This document shows positions 6,208-14,268 of a stretch of DNA of 49,739 bases, one piece after another. A model generated the notes under the pieces. That model saw only the letters and a program-made list of their open reading frames with translations. It was not told where the DNA came from and searched no databases. The stretch comes from an uncultured Acidobacteriota bacterium. Its GTDB lineage: Bacteria > Acidobacteriota > Terriglobia > Bryobacterales > Bryobacteraceae. The DNA lies in NCBI GenBank assembly GCA_902826685.1, contig CADEFT010000003.1, forward strand, positions 1 through 49,739. Reading direction: 5' to 3'. A program made the position numbers and the translations under genes. Numbering within the stretch: the stretch's first letter is position 1; every line of letters begins with the position of its first letter.

Positions 6208-8817
6208 ATGGTTCGTCTTCTCGCCGCCCTGCTGGCGATCGGAACGCGCGGCGAGGCGGCGTGCCTGGCCAGCGGCCGTGTGTCCGATCCTTCCGGCGCG
6301 CCGGTCCCGGATGCGACCGTGGCGCTGTCGGCGTCGCAGCTCAATCTGGCGTCCTCGCGTTCGGGCGCCGATGGCGCCTTCACCCTCGGTCCCCTGCCCT
6401 GCGGCCGCTACCTGCTGTCGGTGCAACACGCCTCCTTCGCCGAATCCCGGCTGGCGGTAAGCCTGAGCGAAACGAACCCAAGCGATATTCAAGTCACCGT
6501 CAGCCTGGTGCCCGTCGAAGAGCAGATCACGGTCACAGCCACGGCGGGCGGCGCCGAGGCGCAGGGCGAAGTCCCGCAGCGGGTGACCGTCGTCGCTCGA
6601 AGCTCTCTCGCCGAACACGCCCACACCGTGCTGACCGAAGCCGCGCGGGAGCAGGTGGGCGTTCACGAGCAGCGCACGGCCCCCGCCATGGGTTCGTTTT
6701 TCATTCGCGGCCTGACGGGAAAGAATGTATCCGTTTATCGCGACGGATTTCGCTACACCACTTCCGCAATGCGCGGCGGAGTCAGCACGTTTCAGAATCT
6801 TGTAGACCCGGCGGTGCTCGATTCCATCGAATTCGTGCGCGGGCCCGATAGCGCGCAGTACGGCTCGGATTCGCTGGGCGGCACAGTCAACTTACTCAGC
6901 ACATTCGCCCTCGCGCCGGGGCGGAAGTTTGCCGGCGAGTTCGCTCCCATGGCCGATTGGGCGTCCGGCGCCGTTGGCAGCCATCTTCTAGCCAGCTATG
7001 CCGTGGGACGCCTGCAGGCCGTCGCGACGCTGGCCGCGCGAAGGGTGAACACGGTCCGCCCAGCCCGGGGACTTGATTCTCACTCCGCGCTCAACCGCTT
7101 TCTCGGCCTGATGCCCGATCCCGGCCGTCTGCCCGATACCGCCTTCACCCAGTACGGCGGTTCCTTGCATGCTCAATATCGGATGAGCGCGGCGCAATCG
7201 CTGGTCATGCACTATGAGCGAGGCCAACAGGACGGCGCCAAACGCTACGACCAGTTGCTGGGCGGCGATGGCAACCGGATCGCGGATCTGCGCAACCTCA
7301 TGCTCGACTTCGGCTATCTGCGCTATCAACGCCTCGGCGCCGGCCCGCTCGACCGGGTTTCGGTTGGTGCGTCCTTTCATGCCGATCGCGAAGAGCGCGT
7401 CAACCAGGGCGGGCAGGGCGATCCGCTCGCGACCATCGCGCATCAATACGAGAAGCTCAAGGCCTGGGGTTTGACCTTGCAAACGGAGGATCGCTCGAAT
7501 GCGCATTCCTGGACCATCGGCGGCGAAGCCTATCACGAGCGTGTGGCCGCGCCCGCCTTCAGCCTGCGCCCGGCAACCGGTGAAGTGTTCTTCCCGCGCG
7601 CCCGTATCCCCGACGGCGCGCGCTATCTTTCTCACGGCTTGTATGCCCAGGACGTGTGGCGTCCGCTCGCGCGCCTGCGGCTGACGGGCGCGCTGCGATT
7701 CGGCGGCGCCAGCTACCAGTCTCATCGTGTATCGCCTTCCGATTCGCTCACCGCCAATGCCGTCACGGGGCGCGCCGGTGCAAGCCTTCGCGCCGTTGGA
7801 AATCTTTTCCTTCACGCCCAGTACGCACGTGGATTTCGCGCGCCCAACCTCACCGACCTCGGCACGCTCGGCCTGCAAGGGAACGGCGCGTTCGAAGCCA
7901 ATCCCAACGATGTGCTGGGGCGCAATGCCATGATCGGAGACCGCGCCGACGACCGAGCCCAACCGGCGGGCCGCTCCGTCGCCCGCCTGCGCCCGGAAAC
8001 CAGCGATAACTTCGACTTCGGCGCCAGCCTGCGGCATCGCCGCGTGCGCGCCGAGTTCACCCTGTTCCGGATGCACCTGGGCAACAGTATCGCCTCACAA
8101 ACTCTGCTATTGCCCGCAGGCGCGGTGGGCCAGGCCCTGGGCGATCAGATCGTCTCGCGCCAGCTTCCATCGGGCGCCGTGTTTGTTCCGATTTCCACTG
8201 GACCGGTGCTGGTGCGCGGCAATCTCGCCGGCGCGCGCCTGCACGGCATCGAACAAACCCTGCGGGTGCCTGTCACCGCGCGGTTGACCTTCAACCAGAA
8301 CCTCACCTGGGTGGAGGCGCGCGACCAGGTGACCGGCCTGCCTCCCGATCTCGAGCCCGGCATTCCCCCGCTCACGGTGAACCCGAGCCTGCTGTACACT
8401 CGCCGCCGTTTCTGGGTGGAAGCCTATGGCGTAATAGCGGGACGCCAGGACCGGCTTTCGTCGCTCGCCCTGGCCGACCGCCGCATGGGAGCCGCCCGCT
8501 CCCGCGCCAACATCGCGTCTTTCTTTCAGAACGGCGCGCGAGTACGCGGGTTCACCGCTAACGGACGGCTGCTTGCCACCGGCGAGACACTGGCCGACGT
8601 GCAGAATCGCGTACTCGGAACGGCGAGCTCCGCACCGCTGTTCACGGCTATTCCCGGCTACGGTCTCATCGGATTCCGCACCGGCGTTCCCATGGGCGAG
8701 AGCGGCGATCTGTTTGCGGAAGTCTCGAATCTGGCGGACAAGACTTACCGTGGTATCGGCTGGGGCGTTCCCGGCACGGGGAGGTCCCTCACCGTCCGGT
8801 ACCGGCTGCGCTTCTAG
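6208..8817 (+). CDS. TonB-dependent outer-membrane receptor with carboxypeptidase-regulatory-like N-domain
   Basis: An 869-residue outer-membrane receptor. A short signal peptide (MVRLLAALLAIGTRGEA) is followed by a CarboxypepD_reg-like Ig fold (about 20-105, with GRVSDPSGAPVPDATV) and a plug domain (about 115-225, with SFFIRGLTGKNVSVYRDGFR and YGSDSLGGTVNLLS). The remainder is a beta-barrel ending in the aromatic RYRLRF. It has the shape of siderophore or haem-type transporters rather than the longer Oar type. It starts two bases after the desaturase stop with only a weak GAG ribosome site, which suggests translational coupling. The ligand is unknown. Confidence 0.93.
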   Translation: MVRLLAALLAIGTRGEAACLASGRVSDPSGAPVPDATVALSASQLNLASSRSGADGAFTLGPLPCGRYLLSVQHASFAESRLAVSLSETNPSDIQVTVSLVPVEEQITVTATAGGAEAQGEVPQRVTVVARSSLAEHAHTVLTEAAREQVGVHEQRTAPAMGSFFIRGLTGKNVSVYRDGFRYTTSAMRGGVSTFQNLVDPAVLDSIEFVRGPDSAQYGSDSLGGTVNLLSTFALAPGRKFAGEFAPMADWASGAVGSHLLASYAVGRLQAVATLAARRVNTVRPARGLDSHSALNRFLGLMPDPGRLPDTAFTQYGGSLHAQYRMSAAQSLVMHYERGQQDGAKRYDQLLGGDGNRIADLRNLMLDFGYLRYQRLGAGPLDRVSVGASFHADREERVNQGGQGDPLATIAHQYEKLKAWGLTLQTEDRSNAHSWTIGGEAYHERVAAPAFSLRPATGEVFFPRARIPDGARYLSHGLYAQDVWRPLARLRLTGALRFGGASYQSHRVSPSDSLTANAVTGRAGASLRAVGNLFLHAQYARGFRAPNLTDLGTLGLQGNGAFEANPNDVLGRNAMIGDRADDRAQPAGRSVARLRPETSDNFDFGASLRHRRVRAEFTLFRMHLGNSIASQTLLLPAGAVGQALGDQIVSRQLPSGAVFVPISTGPVLVRGNLAGARLHGIEQTLRVPVTARLTFNQNLTWVEARDQVTGLPPDLEPGIPPLTVNPSLLYTRRRFWVEAYGVIAGRQDRLSSLALADRRMGAARSRANIASFFQNGARVRGFTANGRLLATGETLADVQNRVLGTASSAPLFTAIPGYGLIGFRTGVPMGESGDLFAEVSNLADKTYRGIGWGVPGTGRSLTVRYRLRF

Positions 8818-8857
8818 TTCGTAGACATCAAGACATCGAGCACACTATGCTTTGAGC

Positions 8858-9118
8858 ATGAGGACAACCCTCACCCTGGACGACGATGTAGCGAGCCAAA
8901 TTGAAGCCTGGCGCAAAGACAAGGATCTTACCTTTGAAGACGCCATCAACATAGCCTTACGGCGTGGAATGGCGGAGATCGCCAAACCGGGTCCACGAAA
9001 GAAGTTCCGGACCAAGACGTTTGATCTTGGTGAGTGCTATTACCCGAACCTGGATAATATCTCCGAGGTTCTCGAAGATGCCGATAACGAGTGGTTCGCC
9101 AAGAAGCTCAAGTCTTGA
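8858..9118 (+). CDS. VapB-like ribbon-helix-helix antitoxin
   Basis: An 86-residue protein starting MRTTLTLDDDVASQIEAW, the hallmark of VapB/DUF2191-type ribbon-helix-helix antitoxins. This is followed by a helix and a C-terminal tail (FDLGECYYPNLDNISEVLED) of the kind that wraps the partner toxin. Antitoxins of this kind neutralise a PIN-domain ribonuclease and repress their own operon. The stop at 9116-9118 overlaps what would be the toxin's TTG start, the usual arrangement, but the toxin is deleted. It is therefore probably an orphan antitoxin. Confidence 0.82.
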   Translation: MRTTLTLDDDVASQIEAWRKDKDLTFEDAINIALRRGMAEIAKPGPRKKFRTKTFDLGECYYPNLDNISEVLEDADNEWFAKKLKS

Positions 9119-9415
9119 TCCTTCAATGAACCGCACCGGGTGGGGTTACCCTGGCCGACGGTGCTCGGATTCGTGCGCATCGTCACGCAGTCGAAGATCT
9201 ACCAGAACGCGATGACGATCCCGCAGGCCTGGCATCAGGCAAACCAATGGCTCGCGCTCGGTCATCGCGAAATTCTCGGGCGGTTGCTCGCCATGATTCC
9301 GGACGCCCACCTGGCCGCTCTCGCCATCGAGCACGGTCTTACGCTGTGTTCCACCGACGGCGATTTCACCCGATTCAAAGGGCTACGTTTCCTTAACCCG
9401 CTCGCGGTGGAATAA
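9119..9415 (+). pseudogene. Remnant of a VapC-type PIN-domain toxin with its N-terminus deleted
   Basis: From about 9125 the frame encodes NEPHRVGLPWPTVLGFVRIV and continues to PDAHLAALAIEHGLTLCSTD, GDF and LRFLNPL. This is the typical middle and C-terminal half of VapC toxins that pair with MRTTLTLDDD-type VapB. The N-terminal strand with the first catalytic Asp, and the following roughly 40 residues, are missing. A TTGATCCTT at 9115-9123 looks like the remains of the toxin's Met-Ile-Leu start, but that frame stops at once. A deletion of about 35-45 codons plus a frame change explains this. Late acidic residues survive, but a start at GTG 9140 would give an inactive fragment. Confidence 0.72.
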
Positions 9416-9428
9416 GGCGGCGATTGTC

Positions 9429-9437
9429 TGATATAGT
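9429..9437 (+). promoter_or_regulatory. Candidate extended -10 promoter of the molybdenum hydroxylase operon
   Basis: TGATATAGT is an extended -10 element (TG, one base, then TATAGT, five of six to consensus). No good -35 lies upstream, as is usual for extended -10 promoters. The predicted start near 9444 would leave a leader of about 45 bases carrying AAGGAAGG before the GTG at 9490. Confidence 0.4.
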
Positions 9438-9489
9438 CGATTGGTTTGCACCATGCACAATTCAGGACACGAAAGGAAGGTGTCTCGCT

Positions 9490-10119
9490 GTGAGTAAAAT
9501 CCACGACGAAATGGACGAAAAAACGCGGGCCAAAGGCGCATTCTCACGCCGCGGATTCCTGCGCGGCGCCGGCGTCGCCAGCGGTGCGCTGGGCGGCGCG
9601 GTTCTCACCGAAGAGCAGGCCGAGGCCGCGCAAGCCGCGGCGCAAGGCCCCGGAGCCGTCGCCATTTCCCTCAACGTCAACGGCAAGGAACAGAAACTGA
9701 ATGTCGAGCCCCGCGTCACGCTGCTCGACGCCTGCCGCAACCAACTCGATCTCACCGGCGCCAAGCGCGTCTGCGATCGCGGCACCTGCGGCGCCTGCAC
9801 GATGATCATGAACGGCAAGGTGGTTTACGCCTGCACCGTTCTCGCCATCGACGCGCAGGGCAGGCAGATTCAGACCATCGAAGGAATCGGCACGCCGCAG
9901 AAGCCGCATCCGGTCAGCACGGCGTTCGTCAACAACGACGCACAGCAGTGCGGTTACTGCACACCGGGCTTCGTCATGGCGGCCAAGGGCTTCCTCGACC
10001 GGAATCCCAAACCCACCTACGACCAGGTGAAGGCGGGTCTCGGCGGCAATCTCTGCCGCTGCGGCACCTACGTTGGCGTGCGCAAGGCGGTGCTGGAAGC
10101 CGCCGGCAAGAAGGGTTAA
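9490..10119 (+). CDS. Molybdenum hydroxylase [2Fe-2S] subunit with Tat signal (PaoA/YagT-like)
   Basis: A 209-residue iron-sulfur subunit of an xanthine dehydrogenase/aldehyde oxidoreductase. The Tat signal is SRRGFLRG (19-26) followed by a small hydrophobic stretch. The plant-type [2Fe-2S] ligands are C95, C100, C103 and C115, and the second cluster uses C154, C157, C189 and C191 (QCGYC and CRCG). It relays electrons from the molybdenum centre to the FAD subunit. Only this subunit has a signal, so the complex is probably exported folded, as in E. coli PaoABC. GTG 9490 is chosen because AAGGAAGG (9473-9480) precedes it; the frame is open upstream to 9424. It is the first gene of a three-gene operon. 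Confidence 0.94.
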   Translation: MSKIHDEMDEKTRAKGAFSRRGFLRGAGVASGALGGAVLTEEQAEAAQAAAQGPGAVAISLNVNGKEQKLNVEPRVTLLDACRNQLDLTGAKRVCDRGTCGACTMIMNGKVVYACTVLAIDAQGRQIQTIEGIGTPQKPHPVSTAFVNNDAQQCGYCTPGFVMAAKGFLDRNPKPTYDQVKAGLGGNLCRCGTYVGVRKAVLEAAGKKG

Positions 10120-10131
10120 GGAGGACGCACA

Positions 10132-12276
10132 ATGGCTGGGAACTACAATTGGCCTCCCATGGAATCCCGCCGTCAAATGGGGAAATCGTATACCCGATTT
10201 GAAGGCATCGAGAAATCGACGGGCCGGGCGAAATATAGCTCCGACCTCAACCGGCCCGGCATGCTGCACGCGATGATGCTTACTTCGCCGCACGCGCATG
10301 CACGGGTCAAGAGCATCGACACGGCGGCCGCTCTGAAGGTGCCGGGCGTCACGGGCGTGCGCGTGGTCGCCGCCGCCGGCGCCGAATTGAACTGGGTCAG
10401 CCAGGAGATCGCCATCGTCGCGGCCAACACCGAACAGGCGGCCCGCGACGGCGTGCGCGCCATCCAGATCGAGTATGAAGTGCTGCCGCACGTGGTGAAG
10501 GAAGACGATCTGTCGAAGGTCGGCGACCGCGCCACGCCCGCCGGCGAGCAGGTGACCGGCGATCCCGAGAAAGCGTTCAAGGAAGCCGAAGTCATCAGCG
10601 AGGGCCAGTACGGCATTCCCGTGCTCACGCACTGCTGCCTGGAACCGCACGGCCAGGTGATCGAATGGAAGGGCGACGTCATCAACTTCTGGCCCTCCAC
10701 GCAGAATGTCTCCGGCATCGGCGGCGACCTGGCGAAGAATCTGGAACTGCCCGCCACGCAGGTCAAGGTCCACATGGATCATGTCGGCGGCGGCTTCGGC
10801 TCCAAGTTCCCGTCCGACCGTTGGGGCGTCGAAGCGGCGCGGCTTTCGAAAGAAGCGGGTGGCCGGCCGGTAAAGCTGTTCCTCGATCGGGCGACCGAAT
10901 TGAACATGGCCGGCAATCGTCCGTCGGCCTTCGCCAAGATCAAGATGGCGGCGAAGAAAGACGGCACCATCACCGGTTGGGAATCGAGTTCCTGGGCCAC
11001 CGGCGGTATGACCGGCGGCGGCATGGCTCCCCTGCCCTACGTTTACGTCAACATCCCCAACAAGCGTTTGAACCACACGGCGGTGAAGACCAACGGCGGT
11101 CCGCTGCGCGCCTGGCGTGCGCCGAACCATCCGCAGGCTTCGTTCCTCACCTGCGCGGCGATTGAGGATCTGGCCGCCAAGCTTGGCATGTCGCCGCTCG
11201 ACGTGATGGCCAAGAACGTCGCCTGGGCCGTTGAAGCGCGGCGCGAAACCTACCTCCAACAGATCAAGAAGGCGGCCGAGCTATCCGACTGGAATAAGCT
11301 GTGGCACCGCCGCGGCGATTCCGGTTCGGGCGTAGTGAAGCGCGGCCTGGGCGTGGGCATCTGCACCTGGGGCGGCGCCGGTCATCTTTCCAACTGCAAC
11401 ACCACCATTCATCCCGATGGTTCGGTGGTGGTGGAGCTGGGCAGTCAGGATATCGGCACCGGCACGCGCACCATCATCGCGCAGGTGGTGGCCGAGACCC
11501 TGGGCCTTGAAACGCGCGACGTGAAGGTCAACCTGGGCGACAACGCCTACCCGCAATCGAACGCTTCGGGTGGATCGACCACGGTGGGCGGCGTTTGTTC
11601 CTCCAGCCGCATCGCCACCGTGAACGCGCTCGACAAGCTGATGGAAAAGGTGGCCAGTTCGCTTGGCGCCAACGCCGATCAGCTGGAAGCGGTGAACGGC
11701 AAGATTCAGGTAAAGGGTACGCCGGGCAAGTCGCTGGCCTGGAAGGCTGCCTGCCAGAAGCTGGGCACGCAGGCCATCACCGAAAGCGGCCGCAACGATC
11801 CGCGCAACCCCCGCGGGCTGAATACGCAGGGCGTGGGCGGCATCCAGGTCGCTGACGTTTCCGTCGATACCGAAACGGGCGTGGTGAGGATGAACAAGCT
11901 GGTGGCGGTGCAGGATTGCGGACTGATCGTCAATCCGCGCCTGGCCGAAAGCCAGATCTTCGGCGCCTGCATCATGTCGATCTGCGGCGCGCTGATGGAA
12001 GAGCGCGTCATGGACGCCGCTACCGGACGCGTGTTGAACCCCGACATGGAGTTCTACAAGCTGGCTGGCATTTCCGACATCGGCGAGATTCAGGTGCATC
12101 TGATGATCGACGCCGAACAGGATAAGCGCGGCATCGTCGGACTGGGCGAACCGCCCACCATCGGCGGCATCGCCGCCATCGCCAACGCCGTCGCCAACGC
12201 CATCGGAGTCCGCGTGCCGATGGTGCCCCTGACACCGGACCGGGTCCTGATGGCCCTTGAAGAAAGGAGAGCGTAA
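10132..12276 (+). CDS. Molybdenum hydroxylase catalytic (molybdopterin-binding) subunit
   Basis: A 714-residue large subunit of the xanthine dehydrogenase family, in the length range of the PaoC/YagR type. It holds the Mo-cofactor loop VGGGFGSKF, GGPLRAWRAPNHPQA, the GSQDIGTGTRTI stretch and, near the C-terminus, GLGEPPTIGG, whose Glu is the conserved catalytic base. It hydroxylates an aldehyde or N-heterocycle using water. The ribosome site GGAGG lies just before the ATG, and the gene sits 12 bases after the [2Fe-2S] gene. The substrate cannot be read from sequence. No Mo-cofactor maturation gene (XdhC/PaoD type) is in the window. Confidence 0.94.
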   Translation: MAGNYNWPPMESRRQMGKSYTRFEGIEKSTGRAKYSSDLNRPGMLHAMMLTSPHAHARVKSIDTAAALKVPGVTGVRVVAAAGAELNWVSQEIAIVAANTEQAARDGVRAIQIEYEVLPHVVKEDDLSKVGDRATPAGEQVTGDPEKAFKEAEVISEGQYGIPVLTHCCLEPHGQVIEWKGDVINFWPSTQNVSGIGGDLAKNLELPATQVKVHMDHVGGGFGSKFPSDRWGVEAARLSKEAGGRPVKLFLDRATELNMAGNRPSAFAKIKMAAKKDGTITGWESSSWATGGMTGGGMAPLPYVYVNIPNKRLNHTAVKTNGGPLRAWRAPNHPQASFLTCAAIEDLAAKLGMSPLDVMAKNVAWAVEARRETYLQQIKKAAELSDWNKLWHRRGDSGSGVVKRGLGVGICTWGGAGHLSNCNTTIHPDGSVVVELGSQDIGTGTRTIIAQVVAETLGLETRDVKVNLGDNAYPQSNASGGSTTVGGVCSSSRIATVNALDKLMEKVASSLGANADQLEAVNGKIQVKGTPGKSLAWKAACQKLGTQAITESGRNDPRNPRGLNTQGVGGIQVADVSVDTETGVVRMNKLVAVQDCGLIVNPRLAESQIFGACIMSICGALMEERVMDAATGRVLNPDMEFYKLAGISDIGEIQVHLMIDAEQDKRGIVGLGEPPTIGGIAAIANAVANAIGVRVPMVPLTPDRVLMALEERRA

Positions 12277-12278
12277 CA

Positions 12279-13262
12279 ATGCAGGCATTTGAATACGCGA
12301 GCCCGTCCTCGCTCAAGGAAGCGGTGGGCATGCTCTCCTCCAGTTGGGGAGAGACGGCCGTCCTCGCCGGCGGCACCGACATCCTGAGCCTGATGAAGGA
12401 TTACATCGCCACGCCCAAAAAGTTGGTGAACATCAAGGGCATCAAGGAACTGGGCGGCATCGCCAAGCAGGGCGGCGGCATTCGCATCGGCGCCGTGGTG
12501 ACGATGGATGAGCTGGCCTCTTCTCCCCTGCTGCGCGGCGAATACGCGTCGCTCACGCAGGCGGCGATGGGCATCGCCAGCCCGCAGATCCGCAACATGG
12601 GCACCGTGGGCGGCGACCTTTGCCAGCGTCCGCGCTGCTGGTACTTCCGCCAGGGCTTCGGCGTTCTGGCCAAGGACGGCAGCGGGAATGCCCTGGTGCC
12701 GAACGGCGAGAACAAGTATCATGCCATCTTCCCGCAGGGCGACGCTTACTTCGTGAGCGCGTCGAGCCTGGGGCCCGCGCTGATCGCCCTTGGCGCCAAG
12801 CTGAAGGTCACCGGACCTTCGGGCGACCGCGAAGTGGCGGCCGAGCAGTTCTTCACCGCTCCCAAGAGCGCCGATGGGCGGGAGACGGTGCTGGCGGCCA
12901 ACGAGATCGTCACCGAGATCCACGTGCCGGCCGCCAAGGGCATTCGCAACTCGACCTATGAGGTGCGGCAGAAGGACGCGCTCGACTGGCCGCTGGCAAC
13001 GGCTTCGGTCGCGCTGACCATGAAGGGCAACACGGTTTCCAAAGCGCGCATCGTGCTGGGCCACGTGGGACCCACGCCGGTGGTCGCCGAGGAAGCGGCC
13101 CGCGCGCTCGAAGGCAAAACCGTCACCGCCGATCTCGCCACCGAGGCGGGCAAGGCCGCCGTGGCCAACGCCAAGCCGCTTTCCGGCAACGGCTACAAAC
13201 TGCAGCTCACCCGCGTGGCCGTCAAGCGGGCCGTGATGCAGGCCGCCGGCGTCCGCGCCTGA
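12279..13262 (+). CDS. Molybdenum hydroxylase FAD-binding subunit (PaoB/YagS-like)
   Basis: A 327-residue flavoprotein subunit. The FAD-binding part shows VLAGGTDILSLMK and QIRNMGTVGGDLCQRPRCWYFR, followed by the C-terminal CO dehydrogenase flavoprotein domain. CQRPRCWYFR marks the loop that in PaoB holds an extra [4Fe-4S] cluster. Here only two Cys are present in the loop, and the rest (QGFGVLAKDGSGNALVPNGE) has none, so that cluster is probably absent or altered. It passes electrons from the Fe-S clusters to an acceptor. It starts two bases after the large subunit, and the operon order is Fe-S, Mo, FAD. Confidence 0.93.
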   Translation: MQAFEYASPSSLKEAVGMLSSSWGETAVLAGGTDILSLMKDYIATPKKLVNIKGIKELGGIAKQGGGIRIGAVVTMDELASSPLLRGEYASLTQAAMGIASPQIRNMGTVGGDLCQRPRCWYFRQGFGVLAKDGSGNALVPNGENKYHAIFPQGDAYFVSASSLGPALIALGAKLKVTGPSGDREVAAEQFFTAPKSADGRETVLAANEIVTEIHVPAAKGIRNSTYEVRQKDALDWPLATASVALTMKGNTVSKARIVLGHVGPTPVVAEEAARALEGKTVTADLATEAGKAAVANAKPLSGNGYKLQLTRVAVKRAVMQAAGVRA

Positions 13263-13269
13263 TTTGGCG

Positions 13270-13485
13270 ATGGAACGATCGAGCATAACCGTCATCGACG
13301 ACGATCGTTGCCAGTTCCTGCGCTGGAAGGGGCTTTTCATCGAAGCCCCTTGGGACCCCAACGTGCAGCACGGCAACGATCGCGCGTTCTGGTGCCATAA
13401 GACCCAGCAGTGCATGGGTCCCGATGGCCGCGCCGTCGACGATTACGAATGCAACCCGTTCCGCGCATGCTATGCCGATCTTTAA
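13270..13485 (+). CDS. Small Cys-rich protein of unknown function following the molybdenum hydroxylase genes
   Basis: A 71-residue soluble protein not recognised as a known family. It is rich in Trp, Asp and Cys: an early Cys in DDDRCQFLRWKGLF, then FWCHKTQQC and YECNPFRAC. The last four Cys come as two pairs, C-x5-C and C-x5-C, which could bind a metal or form disulfides. It begins seven bases after the FAD-subunit stop with no strong ribosome site, so coupling to the operon is likely. The context suggests an accessory to the exported oxidoreductase or to the DUF1326 protein downstream; this is inference only. Confidence 0.6.
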   Translation: MERSSITVIDDDRCQFLRWKGLFIEAPWDPNVQHGNDRAFWCHKTQQCMGPDGRAVDDYECNPFRACYADL

Positions 13486-13515
13486 CTTTGATATGATGCC
13501 CGTAGGAGGGTGGTA

Positions 13516-14199
13516 ATGAAATCGTTGACGATTCTTGCACTGTCCGCAGCGCTGGCGGCTACGGCTTTTGGAGCCGGTTTGGAGAAGTCGCGGCTGCATG
13601 GCGAATATGTGGAAGCGCGCAATGCCGATAATTTCGTCGGCCCTTGCTTCCAGAACTCCGAGATTAATTTGACCGGTAACCTGGCGCTGTCGGCCTGGCG
13701 GATCGGTTCGGGCTCGTTCGATGGCGTCAAGCTCGACGGGCTTTCCGTCGTCGCCGTTTATCGCGCCAACATGACGCTGGGCGACATTCACAACTCGGCT
13801 TATCCGGTGAAGTCGGTGCTGATCGTGGAAGAAACAGCCAGCCCGGAACAGCGCCTGGCTTTGCAGAAGTTCGCCAAGAAAATGACGGGCGACCTGCTGC
13901 AGGATGTGCAGAAGGTAGTCTACATGCCGGTGTCGCTGACGTTCGCCGAAAACGATGTCCACAAGTCGCAGGCCACCCTGAAGGCCGGCAACCTGGCCGA
14001 GATCACCACTCGCGCCATCAAGGAAGGCGACAGTATCTGCACCCACGAAGACCTGGTCTACCTGCCGCTGTCGAAGCTGGATCACCACATGGCGGCCTAT
14101 ACGCTGACCAATAAGTTTACGGGTGACGGCATCGACTCGAAGTGGTCGAGTCCGGAAAAGCGTAGCGCCGTGGTCGGCACGTTCCAGTTGAACGACTAA
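13516..14199 (+). CDS. Secreted DUF1326-domain protein
   Basis: A 227-residue exported protein: signal peptide MKSLTILALSAALAATAFGA, then a domain starting LHGEYVEARNADNFVGPC that matches DUF1326. It contains a Cys in VGPCFQNSE and another in DSICTHEDL. The family function is not established. AGGAGGG (13504-13510) lies five bases before the ATG, a very strong ribosome site, so high expression is likely. It follows the oxidoreductase operon by 30 bases and is closed by the terminator at 14222-14261. Confidence 0.82.
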   Translation: MKSLTILALSAALAATAFGAGLEKSRLHGEYVEARNADNFVGPCFQNSEINLTGNLALSAWRIGSGSFDGVKLDGLSVVAVYRANMTLGDIHNSAYPVKSVLIVEETASPEQRLALQKFAKKMTGDLLQDVQKVVYMPVSLTFAENDVHKSQATLKAGNLAEITTRAIKEGDSICTHEDLVYLPLSKLDHHMAAYTLTNKFTGDGIDSKWSSPEKRSAVVGTFQLND

Positions 14200-14221
14200 G
14201 CGGCTAGTGGTAATTGCTCAG

Positions 14222-14261
14222 AACGCCCACTCCGGAGAACCGGGTTGGGCGTTTTGCTTTT
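14222..14261 (+). terminator. Rho-independent terminator after the DUF1326 gene
   Basis: AACGCCCA (14222-14229) pairs perfectly with TGGGCGTT (14246-14253), with an inner CCGG-AGAA-CCGG stem-loop, and is followed by the T-rich run TTGCTTTT. This is the clearest intrinsic terminator in the window and ends the transcript started at the molybdenum hydroxylase operon. Confidence 0.8.
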
Positions 14262-14268
14262 CCATGCC

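Noticed and set aside
13489..13497. TGATATGAT before the DUF1326 gene as an extended -10 promoter
   Set aside because: The implied start would fall at the first bases of the AGGAGGG ribosome site, leaving almost no leader. No -35 is visible, and the operon reads through from upstream.
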